From: a virus
Virus record (IMG/VR): IMGVR_UViG_3300022858_000140
Location: 1-32,336 of that record
Direction: 5' to 3' (one strand)
Length of the DNA: 32,336 nucleotides
The position numbers were made by a program, and so were the translations under genes. Every line of letters begins with the position of its first letter. The first letter of the stretch is position 1. Positions 5,313 to 13,672 of this stretch are shown piece by piece. The notes beneath the pieces were generated by a model, which was given only the letters and a program-made list of their open reading frames with translations, made no database searches and was not told where the DNA came from.

Positions 5313-6047
5313 TTAATCTATACTTCGCTCTGTCCATACCATAGTTCCTCCTGGTAGGTATGATGACATTTCTGCTACGGTGATGACTGTGACTGCTGGT
5401 TGCTTAAGTGATTCTAATGTCGGCATGTCGATCAGTTTAATTTTATACTTATTGTCATCACTCAATAAATAAATACTTGGAGAATTGTCTGTCTTAATTA
5501 GTTTCATGTTTTTTTTCATTAATAATAATTGATTGAAATATCCTTTATAGCCATTATCTTTATTAATTGCTAACCATCCACCATTACTTTGTTTTTGTGT
5601 TACGCGCCATCCTTCGTGGCAGTGAGCGCCAGTGGTATATTTTCCTGTGTTACCAGAGATACAACATTCCTCACCTTGCTTGTATGTTTTTCCTATAATT
5701 ATTCCAGGAAAGAATCCTGAAAGATGAGCCATGACAATCTCTATAGCATATAAATTATTTTCAATTTTAAATTCCTTACTCCTTAACCATAATGCTCCGC
5801 CATAGTCAGGGCTTTGAACTTCATTATAAAAATTGCTCACGGTTACATCTATTGGAGCTATTAATTTTGTTCCAATTCTGCAACCATAATCTAAGCCGTT
5901 ATGTCCTAACATTCCCATTGAAGTGTACCAATGCAAAATTGCCTGGAATGTATTCTCTACTCCAAACCCTTGGCTTACACGATGAGTTGTTATTGGTACT
6001 GGTTCTTGGCCGATTCCCTCTCTTATCTGTTTTATTGTTGGTATCAT
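5313..6047 (-). CDS. M23-family zinc endopeptidase (endolysin)
   Basis: A 244-residue cell-wall hydrolase. All zinc-ligand motifs of the M23 (lysostaphin/LytM) family are present in order: HNGLDYG (His49, Asp53), AHLS (His108) and AHCHEGW (His142, His144). The catalytic domain spans about residues 20-165. The C-terminal ~70 residues (SIYLLSDDNKYKIKLIDMPT onward) form a separate small domain of the kind attached to phage and bacterial wall hydrolases, perhaps for wall binding. No signal peptide is seen, consistent with holin-dependent release; the holin gene follows 20 bp later. It would cut peptide cross-bridges. The start is the only suitable ATG, in the context GAAAAAAATATG. Confidence 0.92.
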   Translation of the reverse strand: MIPTIKQIREGIGQEPVPITTHRVSQGFGVENTFQAILHWYTSMGMLGHNGLDYGCRIGTKLIAPIDVTVSNFYNEVQSPDYGGALWLRSKEFKIENNLYAIEIVMAHLSGFFPGIIIGKTYKQGEECCISGNTGKYTTGAHCHEGWRVTQKQSNGGWLAINKDNGYKGYFNQLLLMKKNMKLIKTDNSPSIYLLSDDNKYKIKLIDMPTLESLKQPAVTVITVAEMSSYLPGGTMVWTERSID

Positions 6048-6058
6048 ATTTTTTTCAC

Positions 6059-6067
6059 TTATCCACA
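6059..6067 (+). other. Perfect DnaA-box-like 9-mer
   Basis: TTATCCACA matches the strict bacterial DnaA box and lies just upstream of the endopeptidase start. Related but imperfect 9-mers occur next to the early promoter (TTATCCCCA, 3985-3993) and in the operator (TTATCCCTG, 1503-1511). One exact match in 32 kb is not significant by itself. Confidence 0.3.
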
Positions 6068-6084
6068 GTTTTAGGCTGTTCCTG

Positions 6085-6112
6085 CGGGTCGCTATGTGTT
6101 ACTCTTATAGTA
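6085..6112 (+). promoter_or_regulatory. Shared CGGGTCGCTAT motif and possible -10 in the only divergent gap
   Basis: CGGGTCGCTAT (6085-6095) is identical to 3962-3972 inside the early promoter. On the plus strand TATAGT (6107-6112) could be a -10 box for the small membrane ORF beginning at 6115, but no good -35 is present. On the minus strand a promoter for the lysis genes could also lie here, with TACTAT preceded by TGA as an extended -10. Direction is uncertain. Confidence 0.3.
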
Positions 6113-6114
6113 TC

Positions 6115-6279
6115 ATGAATATGAAAATAAAACACCCATGGATAGCATTCTGTATATTCTTCATAATGTCAATCCTATTATATCAGTATGGAATGAATGA
6201 CGGATCACTTCTATTCTTCGATCTGTTTGCTGGTATTATTATTTACAAATTTATTACTTACCGCCAAAGGCAGACTTAA
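6115..6279 (+). CDS. Possible small plus-strand membrane protein
   Basis: A 54-residue frame on the strand opposite to every other gene, filling the 260-bp gap between the endopeptidase and transglycosylase genes. It starts MNMKIKHPW, has two hydrophobic segments (about residues 9-25 and 34-48, FDLFAGIIIYKFI) and a basic tail (TYRQRQT). The positive ends and aromatic edges look like a true membrane protein rather than a chance frame, and no minus-strand ORF competes. The possible -10 at 6107-6112 is so close that the mRNA would be leaderless; initiation at the second ATG (6121) is possible. It might be a moron-type gene. Chance remains a real alternative. Confidence 0.38.
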   Translation: MNMKIKHPWIAFCIFFIMSILLYQYGMNDGSLLFFDLFAGIIIYKFITYRQRQT

Positions 6280-6307
6280 TGTTTCTTTGGTCTTTTTTTT
6301 GTTGAGC

Positions 6308-8323
6308 TTACAACATCTTAATAAAAGTGTTATTTTTTTTATTTATTGTCTTGCTAGGTGTTTTTTTTGGAGAGAATGCTGATGGTTTACTACTTCCTGC
6401 TGGGAGTAGTTTTTTTATATCACCAGGCTTGGCTTTTAATAATGCCTTAGTCGGAGTAAATCCAAGTTCCTCGACTAGCTCTTTATATATTTTTGGGTCT
6501 GTTTTTTTAATGCCTTCCAAAAACCTACTAACAACTTCTGGCGTTCCTCTAGTAATTCTTGCTATTGCTTTTTTTAGCAAAGGATTACCTGCCGATAACT
6601 CGGTAAGTATTTTTGCTATTTTATTTCCTAGTTCTGATCCAACTATAACACCAACTGGACCACCAGCAGTTCCTCCAGCGACAGCTCCGACTGTTCTACC
6701 AAAGTATTGGCCAAGTCTACCTCCCTTAGCTGCATTGCCGTGAACCTTCTCTAGCATTCTGATTGAGTCATAATGTTCACCAATAAAAGCATTTAGCTTC
6801 GCGAGAGGAGTCCCCTTAAGGCTTTTTTCTATATTACGTCTAGCTACCTTACTGATTTGATAGTTTACATCTTGCGCCCATTTTGGTTTTGTTGAATCAA
6901 AAATGCCTGACACTTTTGCCTGAGCTACCTTAACTTCATTTAAATTAGATAAATTAATTTTATTACCATAAGCCTTGCGAAATTCTGCAAAGATTTTCTT
7001 TGTTTCTTTTATTCTAGATGTCACTGTTCCTTCAGCTTTATTAGTAGCATTATCTAATTTATCGATTGTTTCTTTTTCAAGTTGTTTTAATGACACCTTT
7101 ACTTTCGATGTTCTAAGCTTGCTCGATATTAATTTATTCAAAGGATCAAGGTCATCTTTCAATTTACCAACCACCTTAGTTGTGTCTATTTTAGATTGTT
7201 TTATATCAATAAAATATCCCTTCTCTGATAAGAATTTAGAAGGATTTTTCCCAGCGGACCGACTCTTTGTGAGTGCCTTTGTGCCAGACTTTGTTGATCT
7301 AAATATATTGTTATAAATACTTTCAAGTTCTTTTGTAGCATTTCCAGCTCCAACTTTTCGAGCGCCACTTGTAACACCTTTGAAACCTTTTGATAAAACT
7401 GACCCAGCAACTGGAATTGCCGCACCTGCTGCAAGTCCAAATGCTGTTCCTTTTGCTGTAGTTTTTATTGCTTCTGGCAATGGTTGATTCTCTCTTATGG
7501 CAGTACCTGCTCCATATAATCCACCGGATATTCCACCAACCTTTGCACCAGTTTTAATAGCTTGCCCAAAAGCTCCTTTTAAAAGTCCCTTACCAACAGC
7601 ACTAGCTTTTCCGGCTGGAACAAGATAGGAACCAACTTCAAATCCTGTTCCTATCCCTTCTCTAATGTTTTGAACAGCTTGCTGGCCAAATAGAGGTTTT
7701 TTAACTGTTTCAGCAGTATCAAATATAGTATTTTTGGCAGATTCTTTGTCTCCACCTAATGCTTGCAAACTAGCTTTTCCTAATCCAAAAGCTCCCTGTG
7801 TAGAACGAACAGCACTCGCCGCTGTTCTAGTAAATGGGCTAATTATAGATTCCAAAAATCCTTCTTTTTTTTCTGGCTCTACTGAATTTGGTACAGGTGT
7901 ATAATTTAGTCCTTCATGTTCTGCCGGAATGGGTAGCGTCTTTTTTACTGTTTTACGTTTTTGATATTCTGCTCCTACCTTTTTAACATATCCGGGAACG
8001 TCATATTTAACACCAGCTGAGTTTGTTCCAACATTACCTTCCCAGTTTGGTTTTCCGGAGTTCCACATTGAGGCTATTTGGTCCGGGCCTAGGCCACTAT
8101 CCTTCCAATCTTTAATTTTTAAATATGTTGCCTTGTTTTCATTCTCTAGTGTTAATTCTGCATTTGCGTCTCCTAGATATTTTTGAGCCGTAGACTTCCA
8201 TGTCGCTGGCATATATTGATATCTAGAAGCTAATTCTCCAGAGGCACCACTAACAGGCCGGTTGCCTGTTTCAACCTGCCTTATTGATTTTGCTAAATTT
8301 ACAACTTGCTGATCTAGTCCCAT
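6308..8323 (-). CDS. Large virion protein with N-terminal lytic transglycosylase domain (ejection protein)
   Basis: A 671-residue protein. Residues 1-125 form a lysozyme-like/SLT-type transglycosylase domain: IRQVETGNRPV with the likely catalytic Glu18, GELASRYQYMPATW (about 29-42) and IASMWNSGKPNW near the end of the domain. The rest is Ala/Gly/Lys-rich and mostly helical, with glycine-rich hydrophobic stretches near 290-308 and 555-585 (VGAVAGGTAGGPVGVIVG) that could insert into membranes. This architecture matches internal virion proteins of short-tailed phages, which enter the host envelope and open a local hole in the wall for DNA. It follows the LysM protein by 5 bp and precedes the lysis cassette. 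It is a less likely endolysin, since a dedicated one lies downstream and the size is excessive. Confidence 0.8.
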   Translation of the reverse strand: MGLDQQVVNLAKSIRQVETGNRPVSGASGELASRYQYMPATWKSTAQKYLGDANAELTLENENKATYLKIKDWKDSGLGPDQIASMWNSGKPNWEGNVGTNSAGVKYDVPGYVKKVGAEYQKRKTVKKTLPIPAEHEGLNYTPVPNSVEPEKKEGFLESIISPFTRTAASAVRSTQGAFGLGKASLQALGGDKESAKNTIFDTAETVKKPLFGQQAVQNIREGIGTGFEVGSYLVPAGKASAVGKGLLKGAFGQAIKTGAKVGGISGGLYGAGTAIRENQPLPEAIKTTAKGTAFGLAAGAAIPVAGSVLSKGFKGVTSGARKVGAGNATKELESIYNNIFRSTKSGTKALTKSRSAGKNPSKFLSEKGYFIDIKQSKIDTTKVVGKLKDDLDPLNKLISSKLRTSKVKVSLKQLEKETIDKLDNATNKAEGTVTSRIKETKKIFAEFRKAYGNKINLSNLNEVKVAQAKVSGIFDSTKPKWAQDVNYQISKVARRNIEKSLKGTPLAKLNAFIGEHYDSIRMLEKVHGNAAKGGRLGQYFGRTVGAVAGGTAGGPVGVIVGSELGNKIAKILTELSAGNPLLKKAIARITRGTPEVVSRFLEGIKKTDPKIYKELVEELGFTPTKALLKAKPGDIKKLLPAGSSKPSAFSPKKTPSKTINKKNNTFIKML

Positions 8324-8328
8324 TTTAT

Positions 8329-10119
8329 TTACCAGCTAAATCCACCCTCTGCTGCTCCTCCGCTAGTTTCCGGTTGAGCTGCTTGATTTAGGACATTTAT
8401 TAGATTTGTGAAATGTTTTTTTACCTTGTTTAAATTTGCTGTCAATTGTTCTGAGCTTTGTCCGATGTCTAGTGAGGCTAGTGTTGACTGTAAGAGTCTA
8501 TTTTCCATTTCAGATACTTGACCCAAGGCTCCACCTGTTGGTGAGGCTGCTCTCATTGCTTGCAGTGCTGAAAATCCAACGACTGCTTTAACGGTGTCAA
8601 TCTTTTTATCTAAGTTGAATGCCGGGGTGCCTGGTATCTTGGATGTTGCTGCTCCAGCTATTCCAGTTGTCAAACCGTTAATCATTGGGGTCATTTCATC
8701 GATGGTACTCATAACGACTCCTGCTTGTTTGATAGCGTCCTTACCTAGCTTTGTTAGACCTCCGAGGATTGTCTGAGCTTTTGCTACGTCAGTTCGTAGG
8801 TCTTGAGGCACATCTGACAATTTTGCCTTTCCTGCATTAATTAAACTTGACCAGTAGGATGCGTCAGCGCTTACGATGTTTGAGTCTCCACCTCCTGCTA
8901 GTCCAGCGTTGGATGCGATAATGTTTCCAGTCGCATCATATCTAACTTGGTCTTTTCCTAAAGTAAAGTCATCAGCGCCTGCTGTCTCTGGTGCCTGAAT
9001 AAATGATTTTGTTGTTGGATCGTAGAATGATGTTCCTGAAATTGGAGCTTTAGCAGCGTCTTCCCTGGCCAACTTGGCTTCTTCAACACCAACCATAAAT
9101 TTGCTACCCTCTAATGCAGCCGTCCTTTTGGCCTGTAATAAAGCCGCCTTGTCTGCCAATGGTTCTGCAAGGTCTAATTTCCTTTGTTCTAAGTGTTGTT
9201 GTCTTCCTGTTATAAATTCCAAAGGAATTGGTCTGTTACCCTCTCCTGTATATGCTTTGCTGAATGATTCTTGAAGTTTATTTATTTCTTCCTGGTTAGC
9301 AATTTCTTCCGGTGTCAAATTTAGGTTTGATTGAAAACTACTAATTGCTGAATCATATCCAGGTGTTGCACTTACTCCTGATGTTCCTGGTGCAGACGGA
9401 GTTGCCGACGCACCATATGTTGATGATGCTGGTGTTGCTGGAACCGATGGAGTGGCCGAAGGAGCTACTGTTCCTCCTGTTGCCGTATTTATAGTTTCTC
9501 CGCTTGACGTTCTTGGTGCTACTGGAGCAACTGGCGCCGTTGGAGCGGATGGTACAGGAGTATAATTTGGAGCTTGACTATAATTTATTTGATCAGCCTG
9601 TGGTACTGGAGTAAATGCCTGCGATGGGTCTTGTGTGAAGTTTTGTCCTGCCAGTGGTTCCTGTGTGTAATTCTGACCAGCTAATGGGTCTTGTGTATAG
9701 TTTTGTCCACCATTATTACTCAATGTTATTGCTTCTCCGGGTCTTATCAAATTTGGATTTGCTTGATACTGAGGATTTAGTTCTAGCAAATCTTTTAGTG
9801 ACATTCCGTTCTGACTTGCAATCGCTGAAAGAGTATCTCCATTTTTTACTGTGTACGGAGCTTGAGCAGATTGTTGTGATACTTGTGGCTGTGCTGGAGT
9901 ATAATTCAAAGCACCCGACGATTGGTTCATCGCTGGAGTTGGTGTATAGTTTTGCTGGCTAGAGTTTATTGGAGAATAGCTAGTTGTTGGAACTGCCGGG
10001 GAACTCATTTGTGTTGTCTGACCAGTAGTTTGGCCAGGAGCAAAAGCTTGGCTTGCTCCAGACAATCCAGAGAATGCTTTTTTGAATGGATCAAGAAGTG
10101 ATGGTGTTGCTGGAGTCAT
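8329..10119 (-). CDS. LysM-domain virion protein (presumed ejection/internal protein)
   Basis: A 596-residue protein. A Gln/Thr/Pro-rich N-terminus leads to a LysM domain at ~88-133 (YTVKNGDTLSAIASQNGMSL, LNPQ, LIRPGEAITL), which binds peptidoglycan glycan. Next is a low-complexity region with three GQNYTQ(D/E)PLA-type repeats and Ala/Pro/Thr-rich spacers up to about residue 255. The C-terminal half is helical (EEINKLQESFSKAYTGEGNR, later KLDLAEPLADKAALLQAKR) and ends in a Gly-rich tail. Placement between the adaptor and the transglycosylase protein suggests the two enter the host together at infection, the LysM anchoring to the wall. No enzymatic motif is seen. A structural role in the tail tip is an alternative. 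Confidence 0.72.
   Translation of the reverse strand: MTPATPSLLDPFKKAFSGLSGASQAFAPGQTTGQTTQMSSPAVPTTSYSPINSSQQNYTPTPAMNQSSGALNYTPAQPQVSQQSAQAPYTVKNGDTLSAIASQNGMSLKDLLELNPQYQANPNLIRPGEAITLSNNGGQNYTQDPLAGQNYTQEPLAGQNFTQDPSQAFTPVPQADQINYSQAPNYTPVPSAPTAPVAPVAPRTSSGETINTATGGTVAPSATPSVPATPASSTYGASATPSAPGTSGVSATPGYDSAISSFQSNLNLTPEEIANQEEINKLQESFSKAYTGEGNRPIPLEFITGRQQHLEQRKLDLAEPLADKAALLQAKRTAALEGSKFMVGVEEAKLAREDAAKAPISGTSFYDPTTKSFIQAPETAGADDFTLGKDQVRYDATGNIIASNAGLAGGGDSNIVSADASYWSSLINAGKAKLSDVPQDLRTDVAKAQTILGGLTKLGKDAIKQAGVVMSTIDEMTPMINGLTTGIAGAATSKIPGTPAFNLDKKIDTVKAVVGFSALQAMRAASPTGGALGQVSEMENRLLQSTLASLDIGQSSEQLTANLNKVKKHFTNLINVLNQAAQPETSGGAAEGGFSW
9625..9708. repeat. Internal coding repeats (GQNYTQDPLA units)
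   Basis: Three consecutive imperfect ~30-bp units within the LysM protein gene encode GQNYTQDPLA, GQNYTQEPLA and GQNFTQDPSQ. Shorter NYTP echoes occur elsewhere in the same linker. They form an extended, probably flexible spacer between the LysM domain and the helical half. Confidence 0.75.
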
Positions 10120-10123
10120 ATTT

Positions 10124-11053
10124 TTATAAACTAATCGTTAGGTTTGGATTTATATAATTATTCTGATCTGTGCCGTCGTCAATAACCATGCTTGTATTTG
10201 TTGATGACCATGTCTTCACTAAGTCAGCAATTCGTCCTGTTGGGAGCCCTCCTCCTTGTCCGAAGTTTCCGTGTTGTGATAAATAAGCAGCTCCTCTTGC
10301 ATCAGCTTCTTTTGCCCAGTATGTTCCGGCTGCATGTAACCATGGGAGTTCTTGGTATGCCTCTGGCAATAATGGCATTTGACCTATTGTATAAGAAGCC
10401 GATCCGGCTACTATTCCTGTTCCACCATACGCTCGAGTCAATGTCATTGTAGTTGTGCTTGGTACTGCTGAAATTTCATACCACAGACCGTCTCCGGTAT
10501 TAGTAGTATTTGAATAAGTAATGCGTATATAACGGCCTACCATCTGAGCTGTCCAGCTAGTGCCGAATCCGACGATTGCAGTCGTGCCATTCGTTGCCGT
10601 TAGAATTGTACCAGTAGTATAGTCAGCTACACTAAGATCAATGACCCTAGATTTTTGAGTGACGTTTATAGTGTTACTAGCGCTGGCAGGAGTTGGCCAC
10701 AAGTAAAGTTGGCCGCTAAATACGAAATACCACTCAGGGTAGTCAGAAGTATAGCTTGTTTCGTTTAATCTATCCCAATGATCCTTGCTTGGAGACATTT
10801 TTGCAACATATGTTTTGTCAGAAACTTCAACAGAGACTGCTCTGACTTGATCGCAGTCATAAGGTAATGAATAAGATTGCTGATCTGCAACAGTTGTCAG
10901 TTCTCTCTCCCTTTCAAGAAATGGCCAATCTTTAACAGCACAAATCGACCTATAGTCATCGTTTGCTAGTTCGTCTCCTATAGTTAAGTTAGCCGCACTT
11001 GAGTTTTTTGTTAAGACGCCATATAATGTGCGCCCTTGAGTATAACTTTTCAT
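10124..11053 (-). CDS. Head-tail adaptor / tail tubular-like protein
   Basis: A 309-residue protein with the layout of short-tail adaptors (T7 gp11/P22 gp4-like). A helical N-terminus (residues ~8-35) runs into VKDWPFLERERELTTVADQQ, then YSLPYDCDQVRAVSVEV and YPEWYFVFSGQLYLWPTP, the alternating beta pattern typical of such adaptors. A Thr/Gly-rich beta insertion spans about 135-225 (TGTILTATNGTTAIVGFGTSW). A final helical part (LLPEAYQELPWLHAAGTYWAKE) closes the fold. It would dock below the portal and carry the tail. The absence of tail tube and tape-measure genes supports a short tail. It is assigned by motif and context; sequence identity with known adaptors is likely low. Confidence 0.7.
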   Translation of the reverse strand: MKSYTQGRTLYGVLTKNSSAANLTIGDELANDDYRSICAVKDWPFLERERELTTVADQQSYSLPYDCDQVRAVSVEVSDKTYVAKMSPSKDHWDRLNETSYTSDYPEWYFVFSGQLYLWPTPASASNTINVTQKSRVIDLSVADYTTGTILTATNGTTAIVGFGTSWTAQMVGRYIRITYSNTTNTGDGLWYEISAVPSTTTMTLTRAYGGTGIVAGSASYTIGQMPLLPEAYQELPWLHAAGTYWAKEADARGAAYLSQHGNFGQGGGLPTGRIADLVKTWSSTNTSMVIDDGTDQNNYINPNLTISL

Positions 11054-11060
11054 ATTTTTA

Positions 11061-11603
11061 TTATACCACTGTTAGCTCAACCTTAACAGTTACGTTTGCA
11101 ACTGATGTGAGTGTCCCTGTATCTTCAAGCGCCAACCTGTCGCCTGCGATCAGAGATCTATTTGATAATGTTGAAGAAAGCACTCCGGTTTGAGTTGTGT
11201 TGGCCGTAGATTTTAATGATAATTCTGTTGACAAAACACTATCCCCTGATCCGAGAGCTTCTGTTCCTGAAAGCTTCTCTATTCCTATTGTTACTGCTCC
11301 CGCGTCATCTCCGGCTGTCTGATGAACTTCCATGACACTAATTACTACACAGGCCACTGGTACTATGTAAAATACCCCATAATTCGTTGCTGTGGCTGCG
11401 TCTGTGCCATAGATAGTATGATTTATGTATAATGTCTTGTTTTCAATGTTTGCGTACTGAATATAGCTAGAATCGAATCCATCGTGGAAATGATCAACTA
11501 ATTCTGGATTTTTCTTCTGATTAGAAATATAAGAATTAATTATATCAATTTGAGACTGTAATTCTTCCGGTGTTTTATTCTTTTGTTTTGTCTTATCTAT
11601 CAT
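11061..11603 (-). CDS. Structural protein with helical N-terminus and beta-sandwich
   Basis: A 180-residue protein. The N-terminal ~40 residues are charged and helical (EELQSQIDIINSYISNQ). A short HFHDGFDSSYIQYANI segment (residues ~39-54) is a pattern often seen in small phage tail/fibre attachment proteins. The remainder is Thr/Ser/Ala-rich beta, ending VANVTVKVELTVV. Its start overlaps the stop of the preceding gene by 4 bp (ATGA), so the two are probably translationally coupled. It lies just before the adaptor and likely belongs to the tail or head-tail interface. Function was not identified. Confidence 0.7.
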   Translation of the reverse strand: MIDKTKQKNKTPEELQSQIDIINSYISNQKKNPELVDHFHDGFDSSYIQYANIENKTLYINHTIYGTDAATATNYGVFYIVPVACVVISVMEVHQTAGDDAGAVTIGIEKLSGTEALGSGDSVLSTELSLKSTANTTQTGVLSSTLSNRSLIAGDRLALEDTGTLTSVANVTVKVELTVV

Positions 11604-13363
11604 GGGTATAGTCTTACTTCTGCAAGTTCCATTTGAACCACGCCAATTGCTCCATCATTCATTTCAACCTGAATTTGTATGTTATCTAAATCTATTAATC
11701 CTATATCCGGTGTTGAAAAAATATAGGTTGAACTGTCAGCAGCGTATGAATCAATTTCAACAAATGAGCTAGTCAAGTCTTTACGATAGCTAATTTTTAT
11801 ATTGCCATCTGTTGCTGGATTGGCCAACACCACTTCAATGTGAGAGTATGTTGCCTTACCTACTTTTGTTGCAACTTTATAAAGAGGTGATTGAACAACT
11901 GTCTCGAGTGAAGTATATAGAATTGATCCATACTGAACTGAATTAAATGAATCTGCTCCTCCAGCATATCCCATTATATAAAATTCATCTTTTGCCCATA
12001 TGGCGGTTGCATTTGTTTGCCCTGTTGATGGAGTATTATCAACTGAAAGTCTGCCATCTGGCCACACTCTCCATACTCCACTATTTCCACCTGCTCCACT
12101 AACTCCAACCAATAGAGATCCATTCACTCCAGCTATTCCTCCCCATGTTATTGGATTAGATGATATTGTATGAGTATTTCCAGCTGCATATGTAGGTATC
12201 TTTTTAAAATTTTTGACATATGATCCTTGTGTAATATAAATATCTCCCCATGTCCCGGCTAAGATATAGACTGTTCCTCCGATATTTTTCATCTTCTTGA
12301 TTCCAGTTTCTGGAACTGCAATTGGCAAAGTAAATGAATCACTGATTCTATTCCAAGGATATATTTTATTGAATGTATCTCCACCAATAAGTAGATTGGT
12401 TCCTAGCTCTTCTAGGCATTCAGCTTTCTCGCGCGGTGGCAGGTCAAGCGCTTGGTTATTATAAGTACAGGTTTCATTTCCTGATTCAGTTGCTCCTGGA
12501 ACGAATACCTCATCAACTTTTTCAATAATACTTCCAACATACCGATCATCACAAAAGTAAATCGCAGCGTCTTGGGCTTCAATAGCTTCATGACTATTAC
12601 TTGATCCTGCTGCTGAATTTAATGATGCCCATCCGTTAGCCCACGCCAATGCTTCAATTGCTGTTGAATCATAAACATCAATCACATCAATAAGTGCATT
12701 TCTAAATACAAATAAAAATGTTGAGGTTGTACTTGAAAATGGTGTAATTGCAAGTCCATCCCCATTTGCATTTGTTACCGAAGAAGACCCAGTGTCAATC
12801 GCTGAATTATGAAGCAAATAGGCCCTGGTATTACTTGGTATAAACCAAATCCTACCCTTAGAGCAAACCATGTATTTATTGTTTGCCCTAGTATCTTCTA
12901 CTATATGTTTAATAGTTCCTATCGGTACTTGGTGCATTGTGTGAACTCCTGTACCTGTATCTGTTATGTCAATTTCAGTGCCTGATGCTGATCCAACTGA
13001 ATTTTTATAACTTGTTGCTACTTGAAATGTTTTAGTAGTTACTTTTATTAAAAAATATATAGTATTAATTGCTAATCCAGCCGGCAGGGTATCTGTTGTT
13101 GTAAAATATACAGCCGCACCTCCAAAATTCTGCGCATTTCCTTCAACGTCTGACACTGTAGTACAGACATCAGTTCCGGCATCAGCCGTGAATGTCTGTT
13201 CTGTTATTAAGTGAAATAATGTTCCTGGCTTTTTACCTACTCTGACTGCTCCTGGGAAGCTATCAATATCTGCATTACGAAAAAGTCCGAATCCCTTGTG
13301 AGGAGAATCAGCCATTGCTTGATCGAAGTCTTTTATTATTAATGGTTCTTGTACGCTACTCAT
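11600..13363 (-). CDS. Large beta-rich tail hub/stopper-like protein
   Basis: A 587-residue, almost entirely beta-rich protein. It begins with KDFDQAMADSPHKGFGLFRN, then DSFPGAVRVGKKPGTL, a beginning I recall from environmental phages beside adaptor genes. Repeated blade-like segments follow (IRDVDIYDS-type, GGTVYILAGTWGDIYI, NSVQYGSILYTSLETV), suggesting a beta-propeller, as in the P22 gp10/T7 gp12-like hub or stopper group. It would seal or extend the tail below the adaptor. Four-base ATGA overlaps link it to both neighbours, the coiled-coil membrane protein upstream and the 180-residue protein downstream. The propeller call is inference from strand periodicity; no enzymatic motif was noticed. 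Confidence 0.6.
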   Translation of the reverse strand: MSSVQEPLIIKDFDQAMADSPHKGFGLFRNADIDSFPGAVRVGKKPGTLFHLITEQTFTADAGTDVCTTVSDVEGNAQNFGGAAVYFTTTDTLPAGLAINTIYFLIKVTTKTFQVATSYKNSVGSASGTEIDITDTGTGVHTMHQVPIGTIKHIVEDTRANNKYMVCSKGRIWFIPSNTRAYLLHNSAIDTGSSSVTNANGDGLAITPFSSTTSTFLFVFRNALIDVIDVYDSTAIEALAWANGWASLNSAAGSSNSHEAIEAQDAAIYFCDDRYVGSIIEKVDEVFVPGATESGNETCTYNNQALDLPPREKAECLEELGTNLLIGGDTFNKIYPWNRISDSFTLPIAVPETGIKKMKNIGGTVYILAGTWGDIYITQGSYVKNFKKIPTYAAGNTHTISSNPITWGGIAGVNGSLLVGVSGAGGNSGVWRVWPDGRLSVDNTPSTGQTNATAIWAKDEFYIMGYAGGADSFNSVQYGSILYTSLETVVQSPLYKVATKVGKATYSHIEVVLANPATDGNIKISYRKDLTSSFVEIDSYAADSSTYIFSTPDIGLIDLDNIQIQVEMNDGAIGVVQMELAEVRLYP

Positions 13364-13671
13364 TTATTTGTTTTTATAAATTCAAGTATGCTTTTATTAA
13401 CTTCATTAGAACTTTTCATTTCATCTTTAAGCTCACGGATTGCTCCTAGATGTTTTCCCTGCATCTCTCTATCTTGAGTTCGCTGATGATTAATAGTGTC
13501 AGTAAATTTTTCAGTATTAGATTGATTTTGGCAAACTAATGTTTCAATATATTTAGATTTTTCTTGTGCAGTTTTTATAAAATAATTAATTATTACTTTT
13601 AATAGCCAACCAAGCAGCCCGGTTACGGTTACTAATATCGCAATAAATTCTACAGTTGTTTCCCCTACCAT
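13360..13671 (-). CDS. Membrane-helix plus coiled-coil protein (holin-like or tail-associated)
   Basis: A 103-residue protein with one strong membrane helix at residues ~8-32 (EFIAILVTVTGLLGWLLKVI), followed by a charged coiled-coil to the end (HLGAIRELKDEMKSSNEVNK). This topology resembles small phage proteins such as XhlA/UviB-type holin accessories, but it lies in the fibre/tail block, not in the lysis cassette. It overlaps the next gene by 4 bp. It may be an ejected membrane peptide, an assembly factor or a second holin. A family cannot be assigned from sequence alone. Confidence 0.65.
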   Translation of the reverse strand: MVGETTVEFIAILVTVTGLLGWLLKVIINYFIKTAQEKSKYIETLVCQNQSNTEKFTDTINHQRTQDREMQGKHLGAIRELKDEMKSSNEVNKSILEFIKTNK

Positions 13672-13672
13672 T

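Noticed and set aside
6327-6743. 138-residue hydrophobic plus-strand frame
   Set aside because: Antisense of the glycine/alanine-rich end of the transglycosylase virion protein; the hydrophobicity is a by-product.
9625-9708. CRISPR-like direct repeats
   Set aside because: The repeats are imperfect, contiguous and in frame inside a protein linker, with no unique spacers.
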